Shown one piece after another: positions 1 to 11,992 of a stretch of DNA of 64,000 nt. The position numbers and the translations under genes are program-made. Source of the DNA: Penium margaritaceum (Eukaryota > Streptophyta > Zygnematophyceae > Desmidiales > Peniaceae); NCBI GenBank assembly GCA_023375785.1, contig SZWC01003923.1:66460-130459 (forward strand), written 5' to 3'. The notes beneath the pieces were generated by a model that was given only the letters and a program-made list of their open reading frames with translations, ran no database searches and was not told where the DNA came from. Each line of letters begins with the position of its first letter. Position 1 is the first letter of the stretch.

Positions 1-2760
1 TGCATAGGAACAGGAACTGCTGCTCTCCCATTCATCTCTGCCATGAGACGCTAGAGCTAAACTGCTTCCTTAGCTTCAATGCTGAGAGAGACGTACTCAA
101 CTTCTGTGCTTGAGGTGGCCATGACCATTTGCCGCTTGCTGCACTAGCTGATTACCCCACGATTCCTGAGGAACACATATCAAGAGATGGACTTGTGGTC
201 TTGAGGGTTTGAAGTCCAGTCTGCGTCTTTATAGCCAATGATGTTGTTGTCGTTGCCGTTGTAGGTGATGTCAATGCTGATGGTTCCAGCAAGGTAGTAG
301 AAGATCCGCTTCACTGCCTTCTGGTGCTCAGGTCCAGATAGCCATGTGTTTGGTCACAGCGCTAACTGCTTGTGCGAGGTCTGGCCTGGTTGCAGCCATG
401 AGGCTGTCGACGGCGGTTTTGTGCTTTAGCCGCTCAGCTGCATCTGCTTCTCTATTGAAGGTCACGAGGTACTACCACGTCTCCAGTGGCGTGATAATCG
501 GTTTGACCTCTGGGGTGCTGAACTGCTATAACACATCCTTGATGTAGCGGCTCTCCGACAACGAGAGAGAGCGTGATTTGCCGCCACGGGTGATCTGAAT
601 ACCAAGGAAGTATGATGCCTCCCTGAGATCAGACATCTAGAAGTACTCCTACATGGCGTCCTTGAACTCCTATAGTGCAGACATGCTGTTGGAAGGGATG
701 AGCATGTCATCCACATACGCCATGATGATAAGGACCTTGTGCTCATGTTGCCAGCGGTAAACAGTGTAGTCACACTCGTTGTGCTCAAACCCCATGCACA
801 ACAACGCCGCATCCAACTTCTGGTTCAAAGCACACGACACTTGCTTGAGGCCGTAGAGCAACTTCTCCAGCTTGCAAACCAGGTGCTCCTGGCCATCCAT
901 GACGAATCCCTCTGGGTGCTCCATGTAGATTTCTTCCTCCAGGTCACCATTCAGGAACGCCGTCGTGACGTCGTACGTACAGAGGCAATTTTTACAACAG
1001 GAGCAAAGGTTTCCGTGTAGTCGATGCCTTGGCTTGCCTTGGACTTTTCTAGGTTGCCATCTGCTCCCCGCTTCTTCTTGAACACCCACTTGCTCTTGAT
1101 CACCTTACCTCCTGTTGGATGCTCAGTCAGCTCCCACGTACCGTTGTGGAGCTGCGACTGTATCTCCTGCTGCAGAGCTTGCACCCAATCTACTGCATCT
1201 GGTTCAGCTATGGCCTCCTTGTAAGACGTTGGCTTGTCCAAACATACTACAACTGGGACATTCATCTAATCTGGTTTTTGCAATATCTAGAAATGTCCGC
1301 GCTTACCAAGCTTGTAGCGCACCCTGAGAGGGCACCTTTGACCAGGTGCTGGAGCGTTTGCAGGTGGCTGGCGCAATGTTGCTGGCACATGCGCTCCTGC
1401 TCATGGTGGTGCATCGTTTTCCTTTACCTCTGCCAATGAGGCCAATGTATCTGCTGCATCAGATATGAGAGAGAAGAGTAGTTCTCCCACTGTCATACTA
1501 GAGGAAGGATCAGGAGAGACGAGGTCTCGAAGGATATCTCCTCCCATTGCTTTGTCAGCAGCTACTTCTGCTACATCTTCACAGAACATGTTGGTACCGA
1601 TGACGTTACTCTCGTTGAAGACATCCCTAGAGATGATGACGTGGCCTGCATCCCTCTCGTAGAGGCGATATGCCTTGCTCGCCATGTCGTAGCCAATGAT
1701 CAGCATCAGCGCGCTCTTCGCATCCCACTTTTGCAGCTTCTCCTTTGGCACATGCATGTGCACCAAGTTGCCAAATGCGCGAAGATGGTCCACGCAAGGC
1801 TTCTTGCCAAAGCACGCCTCGTACGTCGTCATCTGCTCCTAGGCCTTGGTTATATTGCGGTTCTTGATGTACACCGCAGTGCTCACTGCTTCGGCCCTAA
1901 AGTTGTAGGTCAGCCGAGCCGCGTGCACCATGGAGCGCGTCAACTCAACGATGGTGCGGTTGGCGCATTGTGCTCTGACGTTCTGTTGCGGCGATTATGG
2001 CGCGATGCACTGGGCCTTGATGCGTGCTGCTGCGAGGTAGTCTTGGAAGTCCTTCCTCAAGTATCAGCACCGTGGTCACTCTGCAACGCCTTAATTATCT
2101 TGCTAGTCTGGTTCTCCACCATGGCCTTGAACTCCTTGAACCTTTCAAAGCACTTGTCCTTGGAGGAAATGAAGTACACAGCACTGTAACGGCTGAGATC
2201 ATCAATGAGATGAGAAAACACGTAGAGCCTCCAAAACTCTTGGTCTGCATCGGTCCACACAAGTCTGTGTGGACCAGCTCCAGCACCTCCTTTGTGCGCT
2301 CCTCTGCTCCAAAAAACACCTCGCAATGCTGCTTCCCCTCCAAAAAGCTGATGCACAACTGCTGCTCAAACTTAGAGATGGTGGGAACGTCACAGACCAT
2401 CTGCTTCGTTTGAAGTTGCTGCAAGTCGCGCATGCCAACGGAGCTGTAGCGCCCAAGCCGAATTTCACCATCTATAGCATGCACCACTACTACAAGACTC
2501 TGCTCGCGCGTGATATTGGTCGCCCCCAACCGGCGGTACATGTGGCCTTCTTTCACCGACTTGGCCAACTCCTCTCTTGTTTCTTTGTCTAGGATGTAGC
2601 CATACTCGTCGTTAAAGACGACTCGTAGTCGTGTGTTGGTGAGAAAGGACACTGAGAGAAGGTTGAACGCAGTATCACGTACATATAGTACACCATGGAA
2701 CACTCTCACTTCAATGCCACGCGGGGTCTAGAATCACATCTCCACAATCCCTATCCCCTC
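1..2760 (-). pseudogene. CopA1 pol remnant (protease-integrase-RT-RNase H)
   Basis: The order on the minus strand is protease and GAG-pre-integrase (about 2760-2400), integrase core (about 2400-1850), linker, reverse transcriptase (about 1265-470) and RNase H (from about 330 off the edge). The RT catalytic box reads YVDDML near 700, and the N-terminal RT segment contains the family phrase KSKWVFKKKRG near 1080. The zinc-binding pre-integrase segment and the HTDLCGPMQT integrase phrase lie around 2260-2400. Integrase-before-RT order is diagnostic of Ty1/copia rather than Gypsy. In life the polyprotein would copy element RNA into cDNA and insert it. This copy is a fossil with many breaks. Confidence 0.9.
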
Positions 2761-2764
2761 AGCA

Positions 2765-3735
2765 TACACCACCTCATCATGACCCTAAGCAATCAGATAG
2801 GGGGGAATGGAGAGAAGCTGCATAAACCACTCCTTGAGGTGCGTGAGACTCTTGGTACACCCTGAGTCCTTGTACTACGCCAGATCCGCCTTTTCCTTCT
2901 GCGACATGTCAGAGTTCGCCATGAAGGGGCAGTCGCGCACCTACTTGGCAACATTCATGTTGCCAAAATAGCGCACATCGGTCTGGTTTTGGTGCTGCTG
3001 CTGCTGCTGCTGACGTTGCTCTGACTGCTATTCCTGTTGCTGTGGACATTGCTACTTTTGCTGCTGCTGCTGCTGCTCCTTCCGGTCCCTCTTGAACTTG
3101 AAGCACTCTTTCTTGTAGTGGCCTTCTTTCTGGCAATAGTGGCACTTGCCTTTCTTCTTACCTCTCTGCTGCCCAGACTACTACTGTTGCTGGTTGCGTG
3201 AGCCCATGGCCATGAAAGCTTCTTCACTGCTGCTGCTGCCGCCATTGTGTTTTGCGGCATTGTAACGCAGCTCTACCTAGACGAGGTGCGTGAAGATGAA
3301 GCCCAGGGCGAGAGTCGGCTGGCACCCCAACGTGTCTCGCACGGTGTCATAGCTAGTTGGGAGTCCCCTCAGCAAAAGAAGGACAAAGCGCGTGTCTTCC
3401 ACAGGATTTTCGGATGCTTTCAGCTGCTTTGCCAGCTCCTTTGCCCTGTCCAAGTACGCCTCCATCCCTTCACCATCTTGCATTTTCAACGCCATCATCT
3501 TCTCCTCCAAAAGCATGAGGAATACAGGAACCTTCCTTTCATACTTCTTACACAACGTGTCCCACGCCTCCTTTGCAGTAGTCTTGTCACTCACGTACTG
3601 AAGATGCGGGTTGGAGATGGTGTTGACAAGCAACGTGTAGGCCTTCTTCCTCCACTCCTCATATGCCGCTGCTACAGTTGTAGATGAACTTGCATCTGCT
3701 GCACCTTTCTACGGCGTCGTCCCCGCCACTACCTC
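2765..3735 (-). pseudogene. CopA1 gag remnant
   Basis: The capsid-like part (about 3735-3280) carries family phrases such as AWDTLCKKYERK and MALKMQDGEGMEAYLD, typical of the UBN2/Retrotran_gag_2 type gag of copia elements. It is followed by a CCHC zinc knuckle region (about 3155-3100) and a glutamine-rich, CTG/CAG-repeat-rich linker (about 2990-3080) leading into the protease. Gag would form the virus-like particle and bind element RNA through the knuckle. The segment is a broken fossil. Confidence 0.85.
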
Positions 3736-4558
3736 TGCTACGGTGATGCCTTTTGCCTATGGAGGCGGAGCGCGCTCGTTGCCGCTCACCACCTCCCACA
3801 AGCCCCTCTCCTCCAAAAGGAGGCGGGTACGGATCTTCCAGAACGTGAAGTTAGCACATCCTTCCACCCTCTCCAAGGGCTGGGCTACTCTTACCACGCG
3901 TACTGCTGCCTCTTTGAGCCTTGGTGACGCTCAGCGCTGCCCTTGAGTGGCGGCGCTACCCTGTTTCTAATGCTGCTCCTGCCAGAAATCTGTCCGAGAG
4001 AAAATGGGTTTTTGAGGCCTGTAGACTGGGAATTTTGAAAAACTGAGCCCACCACTTGAAAATGAAGCTCAAAAACTTTCAGATCCACCAGTAAAACAGG
4101 GTCATCAACAGGGGATTTTGAAGGATATGCCCTCTTAATAACAGGGTATGCTTCTGCTCGTACTCAAGCTCACACCAGCCAGCTTGTAAATGGCTTTTCT
4201 CCCAAACGTACTAATGGAATGCAAATAACTTTGTACCAAAGGAAAGCTTAAGAAAAAAACTTCACTTTATATGTGCTACTTTTAGAATTTGACAGAGAAA
4301 CAAGAGAGTTATGGTCATCACAAGACTACGGTCTTACTCAGAGAAAAGAGTGTAGCCCTGGCCGACCTCGTTTTAAGCATAACTCTCAATCGGACCGTCG
4401 GATCTTCGTGATCTTGGGCTTGTTTGAGAGGTTGTCTCTTGACCTTGAAGATATTGTGGTTGATTGTCAAATTATGTTAAGATATCACTCCAACCCGTCA
4501 CTCTCCAAGTCACGGCCAGTGCTGGCTGAAAGTGACAAAACTTGCTTCTGATACCAAG
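3736..4558 (-). other. CopA1 5' leader with primer-binding site
   Basis: This is non-coding leader between the LTR and gag, alike in all CopA copies. On the minus strand the 13 bases just inside the LTR (4544-4556) resemble TGGTATCAGAGCC, complementary to the 3' end of initiator tRNA-Met, with slight decay. The leader also carries a short dyad (near 4387-4403) that recurs in the LTR. I see no gene here. Confidence 0.8.
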
Positions 4559-5296
4559 TCTTGGATCTGGAGAAGAGAGGGAGCCCCTTAGCAGCAAGCA
4601 TTTGGGACTGGAAGGGCATCACTTCTGATGAAGAATGGTTATTAAATGACTCAAAATGATGAAGTACATGTAGAGCTAGAGCATGGGCAAGTCAGCCCTC
4701 TCACAAGCCACACCACTTAGCCATGGAGGCTAAGGCTCACACACTAGAGTCCATAATCTCACACAAGAGAGGAAATCAGCCTAGCAATCACGCTGACCTC
4801 TCACACAGGACCTAGAGAGCTAACAATAATCTCATGGCGCACTCCTAGTGGTCACATAACCCACAATCCCATGGAGAAACGCCATGTGTCCATGACTAGC
4901 ATTCAAGGATCTCACCTCACCTAAAAAGTATGGAAAGGTACCTTTTTTCCTAGTCAAAGCACTCTGACAAGGCAACCCAAGAATCTAGGACCTTTTTGGA
5001 AATTTCTCGTATCAGGTCTTGACTCTGGACCTCTTTTCTTTTTCTTTTCTAAGGCTAAGGCATGGAGCCATCGCCCATGGTCACCCAGATATGGGCGTTC
5101 GATGACCCTAGAAACTTTGAAAATTCATTTCTCCCAATCCGACCGTTGGATCGGCCTCAAATTTAGACCGTCGATATTCTGCCACCTGATCTTTCCAATG
5201 GTAGAGATGGATATATACATTGAGCAGGCATGTGGTAGTTTCTTGGAACTTGCTCCTGTGGACCTGAAACTGAGCTGGATGGCTCCTTTTCCAACA
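4559..5296 (-). repeat. CopA1 5' LTR (738 bp)
   Basis: The repeat runs from a decayed TGTTGGA-type end next to the primer site to ...CCAACA against CopB1. It is alignable over its whole length with the other CopA LTRs (for example 23997-24734 and 58238-58975). It contains the shared dyad around 5134-5153. The length matches the family value of about 738 bp. Confidence 0.92.
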
Positions 5297-8230
5297 TGAT
5301 TGTCAAGAACAAGGACATCAAGGTCTCCCATCCTAAGGAGAGTCTTCTTGCACAGGTCCTAAGACCTGATGGGCTCTACGTTTTGCAATCCCAACCCCTT
5401 GAAATTACAAATGAGGGATATGCGCCAGTTGAAGAGCCCAAGTCTCACAAGTGTGATGTTGCACCACAAGCCGTGACCACGGCGGCCAACTCCACCGACA
5501 CACATGCTGAGCTGTGGCACAGGCCGTTTGATCATGTGGCCAACAGCACACTACAACCGATGTAGCAGCACAAAGTGGTTCATGGGATGGAGGGATGCAG
5601 GGCAAACGATGAGGGAAAGTGGAAAAAGCTGTGTGAGCCATGCCTCCAAGGCAAGGCAAAGAGAAAGCCCTTTGAGCGTAAAGAGCAACTTGCGGCATCA
5701 ATCTTGGACCTGATTCACTCTGATGTGTGTCGATGATTCAGCACCCCTTCGAACGGTGGCAGCAAGTATTTCTTGACCTTCATCGATGACCACAGTTGCA
5801 AGATAGGAATCTACTTCCTCAAGACAAAGAGAGAGGTCAAGGAGAAGCTGCAAAAGTTTGTCCAGCTGCGATGGTAGAGCGGCAGACAAGCAAAAAGGTC
5901 AAGGCACTGCGTACAGACAACGGTGGTGAGTACGAGGCGTGCAAAGGCTGGTTGAGCCAACACAGCATCAACATCCAGACCACCACGCCTTACACCCGTC
6001 AGAGCAATGGCGTTGCCAAGCGGATGAACCAGACTATCCTCGGCATGACGGAAAGCATGCTCTTTGACGCCAAACTCTCACATCGCGTCTGGGGAGAAGC
6101 TGTAAGAACTGCTTACTGCCTTGTGAATCTCACTCCGGCAGCCGCGCTTGGAAGGCGTGGTAAGAAGAAGCAAGAGAAGCACCTAAGGATACCATAGGAG
6201 GCTTCATCAGGGAAGAAGCCAGATGCCTAGCACTTGAGGGTTTTTAGATATACTATCTATGCAAAAGTCCAAGCAGGAGAAGGAAGTGGCAAGCTGGATG
6301 CAATTGCTCGTAAGTGTATACTAGTCGGATACGACACAGCACACAAGAATTACAGGCTGTGGGACCAAGCGGCTAGAAAGCTCATCAGGAACCAAGATGT
6401 TGTGTTTGATGAAAGGACATTCAGCAAGGGAGAGTCACTGGACCTTGTCCATGCTCCCAAATGAGGAGAGTGGGTTGTGTTGCTTACGTCTGGTGACCAA
6501 GCACCAGAAAACTAGCAAATGGTACAAGTGAAGGATGGTGTTGCAGGGAGAGTGGCTGTGGAGGCTGACACAGCGACGGATTTTGACACTGAGTCTGAGT
6601 TGTTTGAGGCCTTTCAATCAAACTCTGAGGCCAGTGGCTCTTCCTCAAGCAATAGATCACTGGCAGCGCAGGACCAACAGAAGCAACTAAGCCTTGAAGC
6701 ACCATCAGCAACATTCCAGCATAGTACGCGCCAGAAGAAACCTCAGTCCAAGTAAGATGCTGAGAATACGGAATGGACCGGACAAAGCTGGTCATGCTTG
6801 GCTCAGGGAGAGCCTGTGACCGTAACGTGGGCTACGAACATGCCATATGCTGCAAAGTGGAAGGGGGAAATGGATAGCAAACTCGCATCCATTGAAGAGA
6901 ACAAAACATGGATTCTAGTGGACAGGCCCCCAAACACAAACGTGGTGGGGTCAAAGTGGGTACTCCGGAAAAAGTTCAAGCAATATGGTACTATCGACAA
7001 GTACAAGGCAAGAGTAGTGGCCAAGGGGTTTTCTTAGCGTGCAAGCTCAGAGTACGAGGAGACCTTCGCGCCTGTCATCACCTTTGCCTCCATCAGATCC
7101 ATGTTGGGCACCACTGCTGCAAAAGATCTGGAGGTCCACCGGATGGATGTCCAGACTTATTTCCTCTACGGGAAGCTAGACAAAGAAGTGTTGATGGAAG
7201 TGCCCAAGGGAGTCAAAGCTCTAGAGGGCAAGGTTTGTAGACTGGTCAAAGCACTATACGGGATGAAACAAGCCCCAAGGATGTGGTAAAAGGAGATGGA
7301 TGGCTTCATGGTGGTTCACCTTCACGCACAACCAGAATGACCGTAGTGTCTACGTACGGGAGGATGAGCAAGGCTTGATGCTGGTTGCACTCTATGTGGA
7401 TGACCTGATCATCTGCTGGTCATCGGTCGAGCTCTTGAACAAGCTCAAGATAGATCAAGGGAATAGGTTCAAGATGAAGGACATGGGTCCGCTCGAGTTC
7501 TATCTTAGGATAGCCGACCACTGCAATCGAGCAGCAGGCACCATCAAGTTGAAGTAGACCAAATAAATCATGGACGTCCAGAAGCGCTACAACATGGAGG
7601 AGTGCAAGCCCATCAGCACACCCATGACAACACACATCAAGCTCTCCTCCTCCATGAGTCCCTACACGGAAGCACAACGGTGTGAGATGGAGAACATTCT
7701 CTACCAGTGTGCTGTTGGTAGCCTCATGTATGCCATGGTAGGAACACGTCGTGACATTTGCTATGCTATGGGACAAGTGAGCAGGTTTGTGGTCGATCAA
7801 GGGCCACAATACTGGCAAGATGTCAAGCGCATCATGCGCTATCTTCAGAAGACCGGACACATGGGACTCCAGTTTGGAGGCCAAGGGGGATCTGACCCGC
7901 TATGGCTGGTGTGCTACACAGACGCCGATTGGGGGCAAGAATCGATGACAGAAAGTCCACCTCGGGCTTTGTGTGCCTCTTGAACGGTGGTGTAGTCTCT
8001 TGTGCAAGCAGGAAGCAAGACCGTGTCTCCCTCTCAACTGTAAAGGCAGAGTACATTGCTCTGTGAGAAGCATGTAAAGAGACATAGTGGCTACGGAGTT
8101 TGCTTGCCGAGATGAAAGTGCCACGGACAGAGGCTACAGAGGTCCGCATCGACAACAAGAGCACCATGAAAATGGCACAGGATGATGTCCTCTCCCAATG
8201 GACCAAGCACATCGACATCAGACAGAGGCC
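5297..8230 (+). pseudogene. CopB1 pol remnant (pre-integrase, integrase, RT, RNase H)
   Basis: The GAG-pre-integrase segment (about 5480-5700) includes AELWHRPFDHVANS. The integrase core (about 5700-6120) shows TDNGGEYEACKGW and the following NGVAKRMNQ segment. RT occupies about 6780-7560, with phrases VGSKWVLRKKF and LYVDDLIICWSS, the latter holding the two catalytic aspartates. RNase H (about 7560-8230) contains GSLMYAMVGTRRDICYA and YTDADWG. Gene order is integrase before RT, as in Ty1/copia. The copy has several breaks and its longest open run is under 160 codons. Confidence 0.88.
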
Positions 8231-8289
8231 AAGACTGGTCGAGAGAGGAGAGATCTCACAGCTAATGGACAGAGGTGCATGGGAGAGTT

Positions 8290-9071
8290 TGTTGACCTGA
8301 TGTGTTCCTTGTCCATGGCTCATATTTGGACAAGCACAGGACGGACTACGCATGCACTGCTCCCTTGGGGCAAGTCCCCTAAGTCGGTTCCAGATAGACA
8401 AGGCTCACACTGCTCCTTTGGAGCAAGTCTCCTTTGTCTAATGTGGATAGTATAGCCAGCAAATACTACCGAGGACAACTCCTAGTGGCTTAGACATTCC
8501 ATAGTTAGTTATTGGAGCGAGAGGTCACTCGGTTAAATCCCAGCCCAGTGACTAATTTTCTTTGTGACCAAAAGGGGGACAGGAAGTTTCTAAGAGACAT
8601 CTTAGAACATTCCAAGGTGCTTACTTGTGGGTGGCGCCACTTGGCGGTCCCAAGGAGCGCCATGTAAGTAGGGGGGATGACGCAATCCAGATTGGCCACA
8701 AAGTGGCTCATCCAAGGAGCCACTACGCCCTAGGCTAGAGGATGGCTGTAGAACTATAAGAACTTGTCACTCATTGAGTGGATTGCCACTCATTGAGTAC
8801 GTTTCTTACCTTTGTGACTCGTCACAGAGCTGTCCACCAGAGGCAGACACTAAAGAAGCATTGGTTGGTCTAAGCCCCAAGAGTTCGCTCCTTGCGCGAA
8901 AGTGACCAGGTGCTAAGGACAAAGTGGAAGGAAGTGATTCCTATGAACTGCGCAGTGTGGAACCTTGGCTTTGAGGGTGATATCAGCTCTTTGTTGCAAT
9001 ACCAAGAGCGGTTGGCAGGAACCATTGTGTCGGAATCCGTTTTGTATACCGTCCCCTCAGGCAGGTTGACA
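8290..9071 (+). repeat. CopB1 3' LTR (about 780 bp)
   Basis: It begins TGTTGACCTG right after a purine-rich stretch (about 8264-8289) and ends GGTTGACA. It shares its full length with the LTRs at 9072-9835, 17346-18216 and 44474-45236. A TATA-like CTATAAGAAC lies at 8754-8763, about two thirds of the way in, a sensible place for the LTR promoter. Confidence 0.9.
8754..8763 (+). promoter_or_regulatory. TATA-like box in CopB LTR
   Basis: CTATAAGAAC is conserved at the same LTR position in several CopB LTR copies, preceded by the phrase GGCTAGAGG. It is the only TATA-like block I noticed in this LTR. Its role as the U3 promoter is inferred from position. Confidence 0.4.
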
Positions 9072-9835
9072 ATATGCTCCTTGTCCAAGGCTGATATTTG
9101 GACAAGCACATGAGGGACTAGGCATGCACTGCTCACGTGAAGTAAGTTCCCGAAGTCTGGTCCAAATAGACAAGGCATGCACTGCTCTTTTACAGGAAGT
9201 CCCCTTGGTCTATTCAGGATAGTATAGCCAGCAAATACTACCTAGGACAACGCCTTGTGGCTTAGACATTCCAGAGTTAGTCTCTGGAGCTAGAGGTCAC
9301 TGGGTCAAATCCCAGCTCGGTGATTAATTTTCTTTGTGACCAAAAGGAGGAGGAGAAGGTTGTAAGAGATATCTAAGAATATTCCAAGGTCCTTCGTCGT
9401 TGTTGGCGCCACTTGGCGGTCACAGGGAGCGCCATGTAGGCAGGGGCCATTACGCAATGTAGATTGCCCCCCAATGGAGCTCATCCAAGGAGCCACTGCG
9501 CGCCTAGGCTAGAGGCTAGCTCTAGGACTATAAGAACCTGAAGGTTACCTGTCATTGAGTACAGTTCTTACCTTGGAGACTCCTCAAAGAGTTGTCTAGC
9601 AGAGGTAGACACTAAAGAAGCATTGGTTGGTCTAAGCCCAAGGAGTTTGCACCCCGTGGGAAAGTGTCTAGGTACTAATGACATAGTGCAAGGAAGTGAT
9701 TCCTCTGAACTCCTCAGTGTGGAACCTTGGCTGTGAGGGTGATATCATCTCTTGGTTGCAATACCAAGAGCGGTGAGAAGGAACCATTGTGTAGGAAGCC
9801 GTTTTCTAGACTGTCGCCTTAGACAGGTTGAAACA
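9072..9835 (+). repeat. Second CopB LTR in direct tandem
   Basis: A nearly complete CopB LTR follows the CopB1 3' LTR in the same orientation. It lacks only the first ten or so bases of the repeat and ends in a decayed GGTTGA(A)ACA. No internal element sequence separates the two LTRs. On its right it joins inverted CopB integrase sequence. Confidence 0.85.
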
Positions 9836-11631
9836 ATGTCCGTGCGCAATCCCTTGACCATCTTGCTTGTCTGCCCCTCTACCATCGCAATAAACTATTG
9901 CAGCTTCTCCTTAACCTCTCCCTTTGTCTTGAGAAGTTAGGTCCACATCTTGCGATTGTGGCCATCGATGAAGGTCAAGAAATGCTTACTGTCGCCGTTC
10001 AAAGGGGTGCAAAATGATCTGCACACATCAGAGTGAGTGACGTCCAAGATTGCTGTCGTACGTTGCCCATTACGCTCAAAGGGCTTTCCCTCTGCATTGC
10101 CTTGAAAGAAGGCTCACACGAATTTTTACACTTTCCCTCATCCTTGGCCTTGCATCCCTCCATCCATGAAGCACTTCGTGTTGCTGCATAACTAAAGTGT
10201 GCTATCGGCTACATGGCCAAACCGCCTGTGCCACAGCTCAGCATCTGTGTTAGTGGAGTTGGCCGCCATGGTGACGGCTTGTGGTGGAACATCAGGCTTT
10301 GGAGACTTGGACTCTTCAACCGGCGCATATCCCTCATTTGTACTCTCAAGGGATTTGGTGTGCAATATGTACAGCCCATGAACTCTTTGGACCAGTGCGA
10401 CAAGACTCTCCTTGGGATGGGAGATCTTGATGTCCTTATTCTTGACAATCACGGCATCCTCCATGAAGACGACCGTCATGTCATGGTCCATGATTTTGGA
10501 CATTGACAAGAGGTTCACCGCAAAAGACGGCATGTAGAGGACGTTCTCATGCTTCAAGTCGTTTTCAGCACCATTCACGTTGATGCTGATCAACTTATCT
10601 CCCTCGCATTGCGCATAGACAAGGCTCACCTGAAGCAACGTTCAGTGTCTCCAATGGAGATGAACCCATCCTTCTCCCTTGAATAGTGGTGGTTCGAGCA
10701 AGGGTCGAGCCCGTAGGCTCCCTGCATGAGCAATGGCGCTCCCTTGGTTACCGGCACGCTCTGAGCCATCATGTTTTTCAAATCCTTCTTACCCTTTCCT
10801 TTGCCTTCATATCTACCATTATGTTCTCCGTCTTCCATCTCAGGAGCCCTGCACTCCCGTGCCCAATACCTAGGTTTGCCACAGTTATGGCACCTCTTCC
10901 ACTACTATTCGGACAAGAAGAATAATTGTTGCCACGACCACCGTACTATGCAGCGGCTGAAATCTTAGCCTCTCTACCGCCGTGATGGATGGCCTTGTTG
11001 CGCACATACTCGGACACTGCCTCATACGTCAAATCCTTCTCCATCCAACCGCCATAGACAGTAATCAGAGGACCCAACGTTTAGGTAGTGCCATGAGGAG
11101 GATCATGGCTTGCATGTTGGTGTCAATTTCCCACTTTCTTTGGGTCACAAAGTGCAATAGGAAGTCCGGAATCATCTCTCCCTTGCTCACCCTCATCGAA
11201 ATCAGCTTTTGAAGAATGAAGAGGCAATTTGCGAGAGCCCTTGATTGGTGAACACATGCAAGCTTCTCATAAGCCTTTGGTGCATGTGTGATACCTTGGA
11301 GGTAGACATGCTGTGACTCATGCACTGATGTCACAAGAATTGCAAGCGTCATGTCATTTTTGACACTCCACACTTCATATCAAGGAGTTGTTTTTAGAGG
11401 TTCAATCTCTTCTCCAAGGAACATCTTCAAGTACCCACGCACCCTCATGACAATCTCCAACTGCCATCTCCACAAGGGAAAACCAAACCCTGTGAACTTT
11501 GACATCCCACCGTTGACCTGCACAAGAGTGAGTGTCATGGATGTCGTCAAACTGCTTCTCTCCTTCTATGCTTCTCTGCTTCGTTGAGGCCAATGTACGC
11601 TGATGTAGGCTGTTGTCTGCTACCGTTATAC
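9836..11631 (-). mobile_element. CopB2, inverted CopB internal fragment (integrase back to leader)
   Basis: On the minus strand this reads leader and gag (about 11600-11065), zinc-knuckle region (about 10900-10830), protease region (about 10640-10400, with NVNGAENDLKHENVLYMPSF), pre-integrase (AELWHRRFGHVADSTL near 10220) and the start of integrase. It stops in mid-integrase at the left. RT and RNase H are absent from the fragment. The flanking LTR pieces point the opposite way (plus), so this is not a simple element in place. It is broken in several places. The longest open run is about 150 codons. Confidence 0.85.
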
Positions 11632-11992
11632 AAGGTGACTAGTTTTCTTTGTAACGAGATGGATGAAGGAAGGTTTTAAGAGACATCTAAGAACATTCCA
11701 AGGTCCTTCTTGGTGGTTGGCACCACTTGGCGGTCACAGAGAGCACCCCGTAGGCAAGGGGGATGATGCAATCCAGATTGCCTCCAAAGTGGCTCATCCA
11801 AGGAGCCACTGCGCACGTAGGCTAGAGGCTTGCTGTAGGACTATAAGAACGTGTTAGTTGCCTGTCATTGAGTATGGTTCTTACCTTTGAGACTCCTATT
11901 AGAGTTGTCCACGAGAGGCAGACACTAAAAAAACATTGGTTTGTCTAAGTCCAAGGAGTTTGCTCCTCGCGCAAAAGTGATGAGGTATTGAG
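11632..11992 (+). repeat. CopB LTR fragment
   Basis: This is the middle part of a CopB LTR in plus orientation, from the phrase GGTGACTAGTTTTC to GTGATGAGGTATTGAG. It lacks both ends. It is interrupted on the right by the 5' end of CopB3 at almost the same LTR position where CopA8 interrupts another CopB LTR (58237). Confidence 0.8.

Larger units (their letters stand above)
1..5296 (-). mobile_element. CopA1, Ty1/copia element, cut by the window edge
   Basis: Read on the minus strand, this is a copia-order element: 5' LTR, leader with a tRNA-Met primer site, gag, protease, integrase, reverse transcriptase and the start of RNase H. Its 3' LTR lies outside the window. The right end abuts CopB1 pol sequence (from 5297), so CopA1 was inserted into CopB1 in antisense. 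The other half of CopB1 and the second target-site copy should lie left of position 1; the near copy would be TGATT at 5297-5301. The coding part is broken many times (of the order of ten breaks) and looks old. Assignment to CopA rests on close similarity to four other copies in this window. Confidence 0.93.
5297..9071 (+). mobile_element. CopB1, Ty1/copia element, 3' part
   Basis: This is the right-hand remainder of a plus-strand copia element of a second family, split by the antisense insertion of CopA1. It starts in the segment between protease and integrase and continues through integrase, RT, RNase H, a purine-rich tract and a full 3' LTR. The left half, including gag and 5' LTR, must lie beyond the window start if the nesting is simple. 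CopB differs clearly from CopA in LTR sequence, gag and primer site, but has the same gene order. The copy has several breaks and looks old. Confidence 0.9.
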
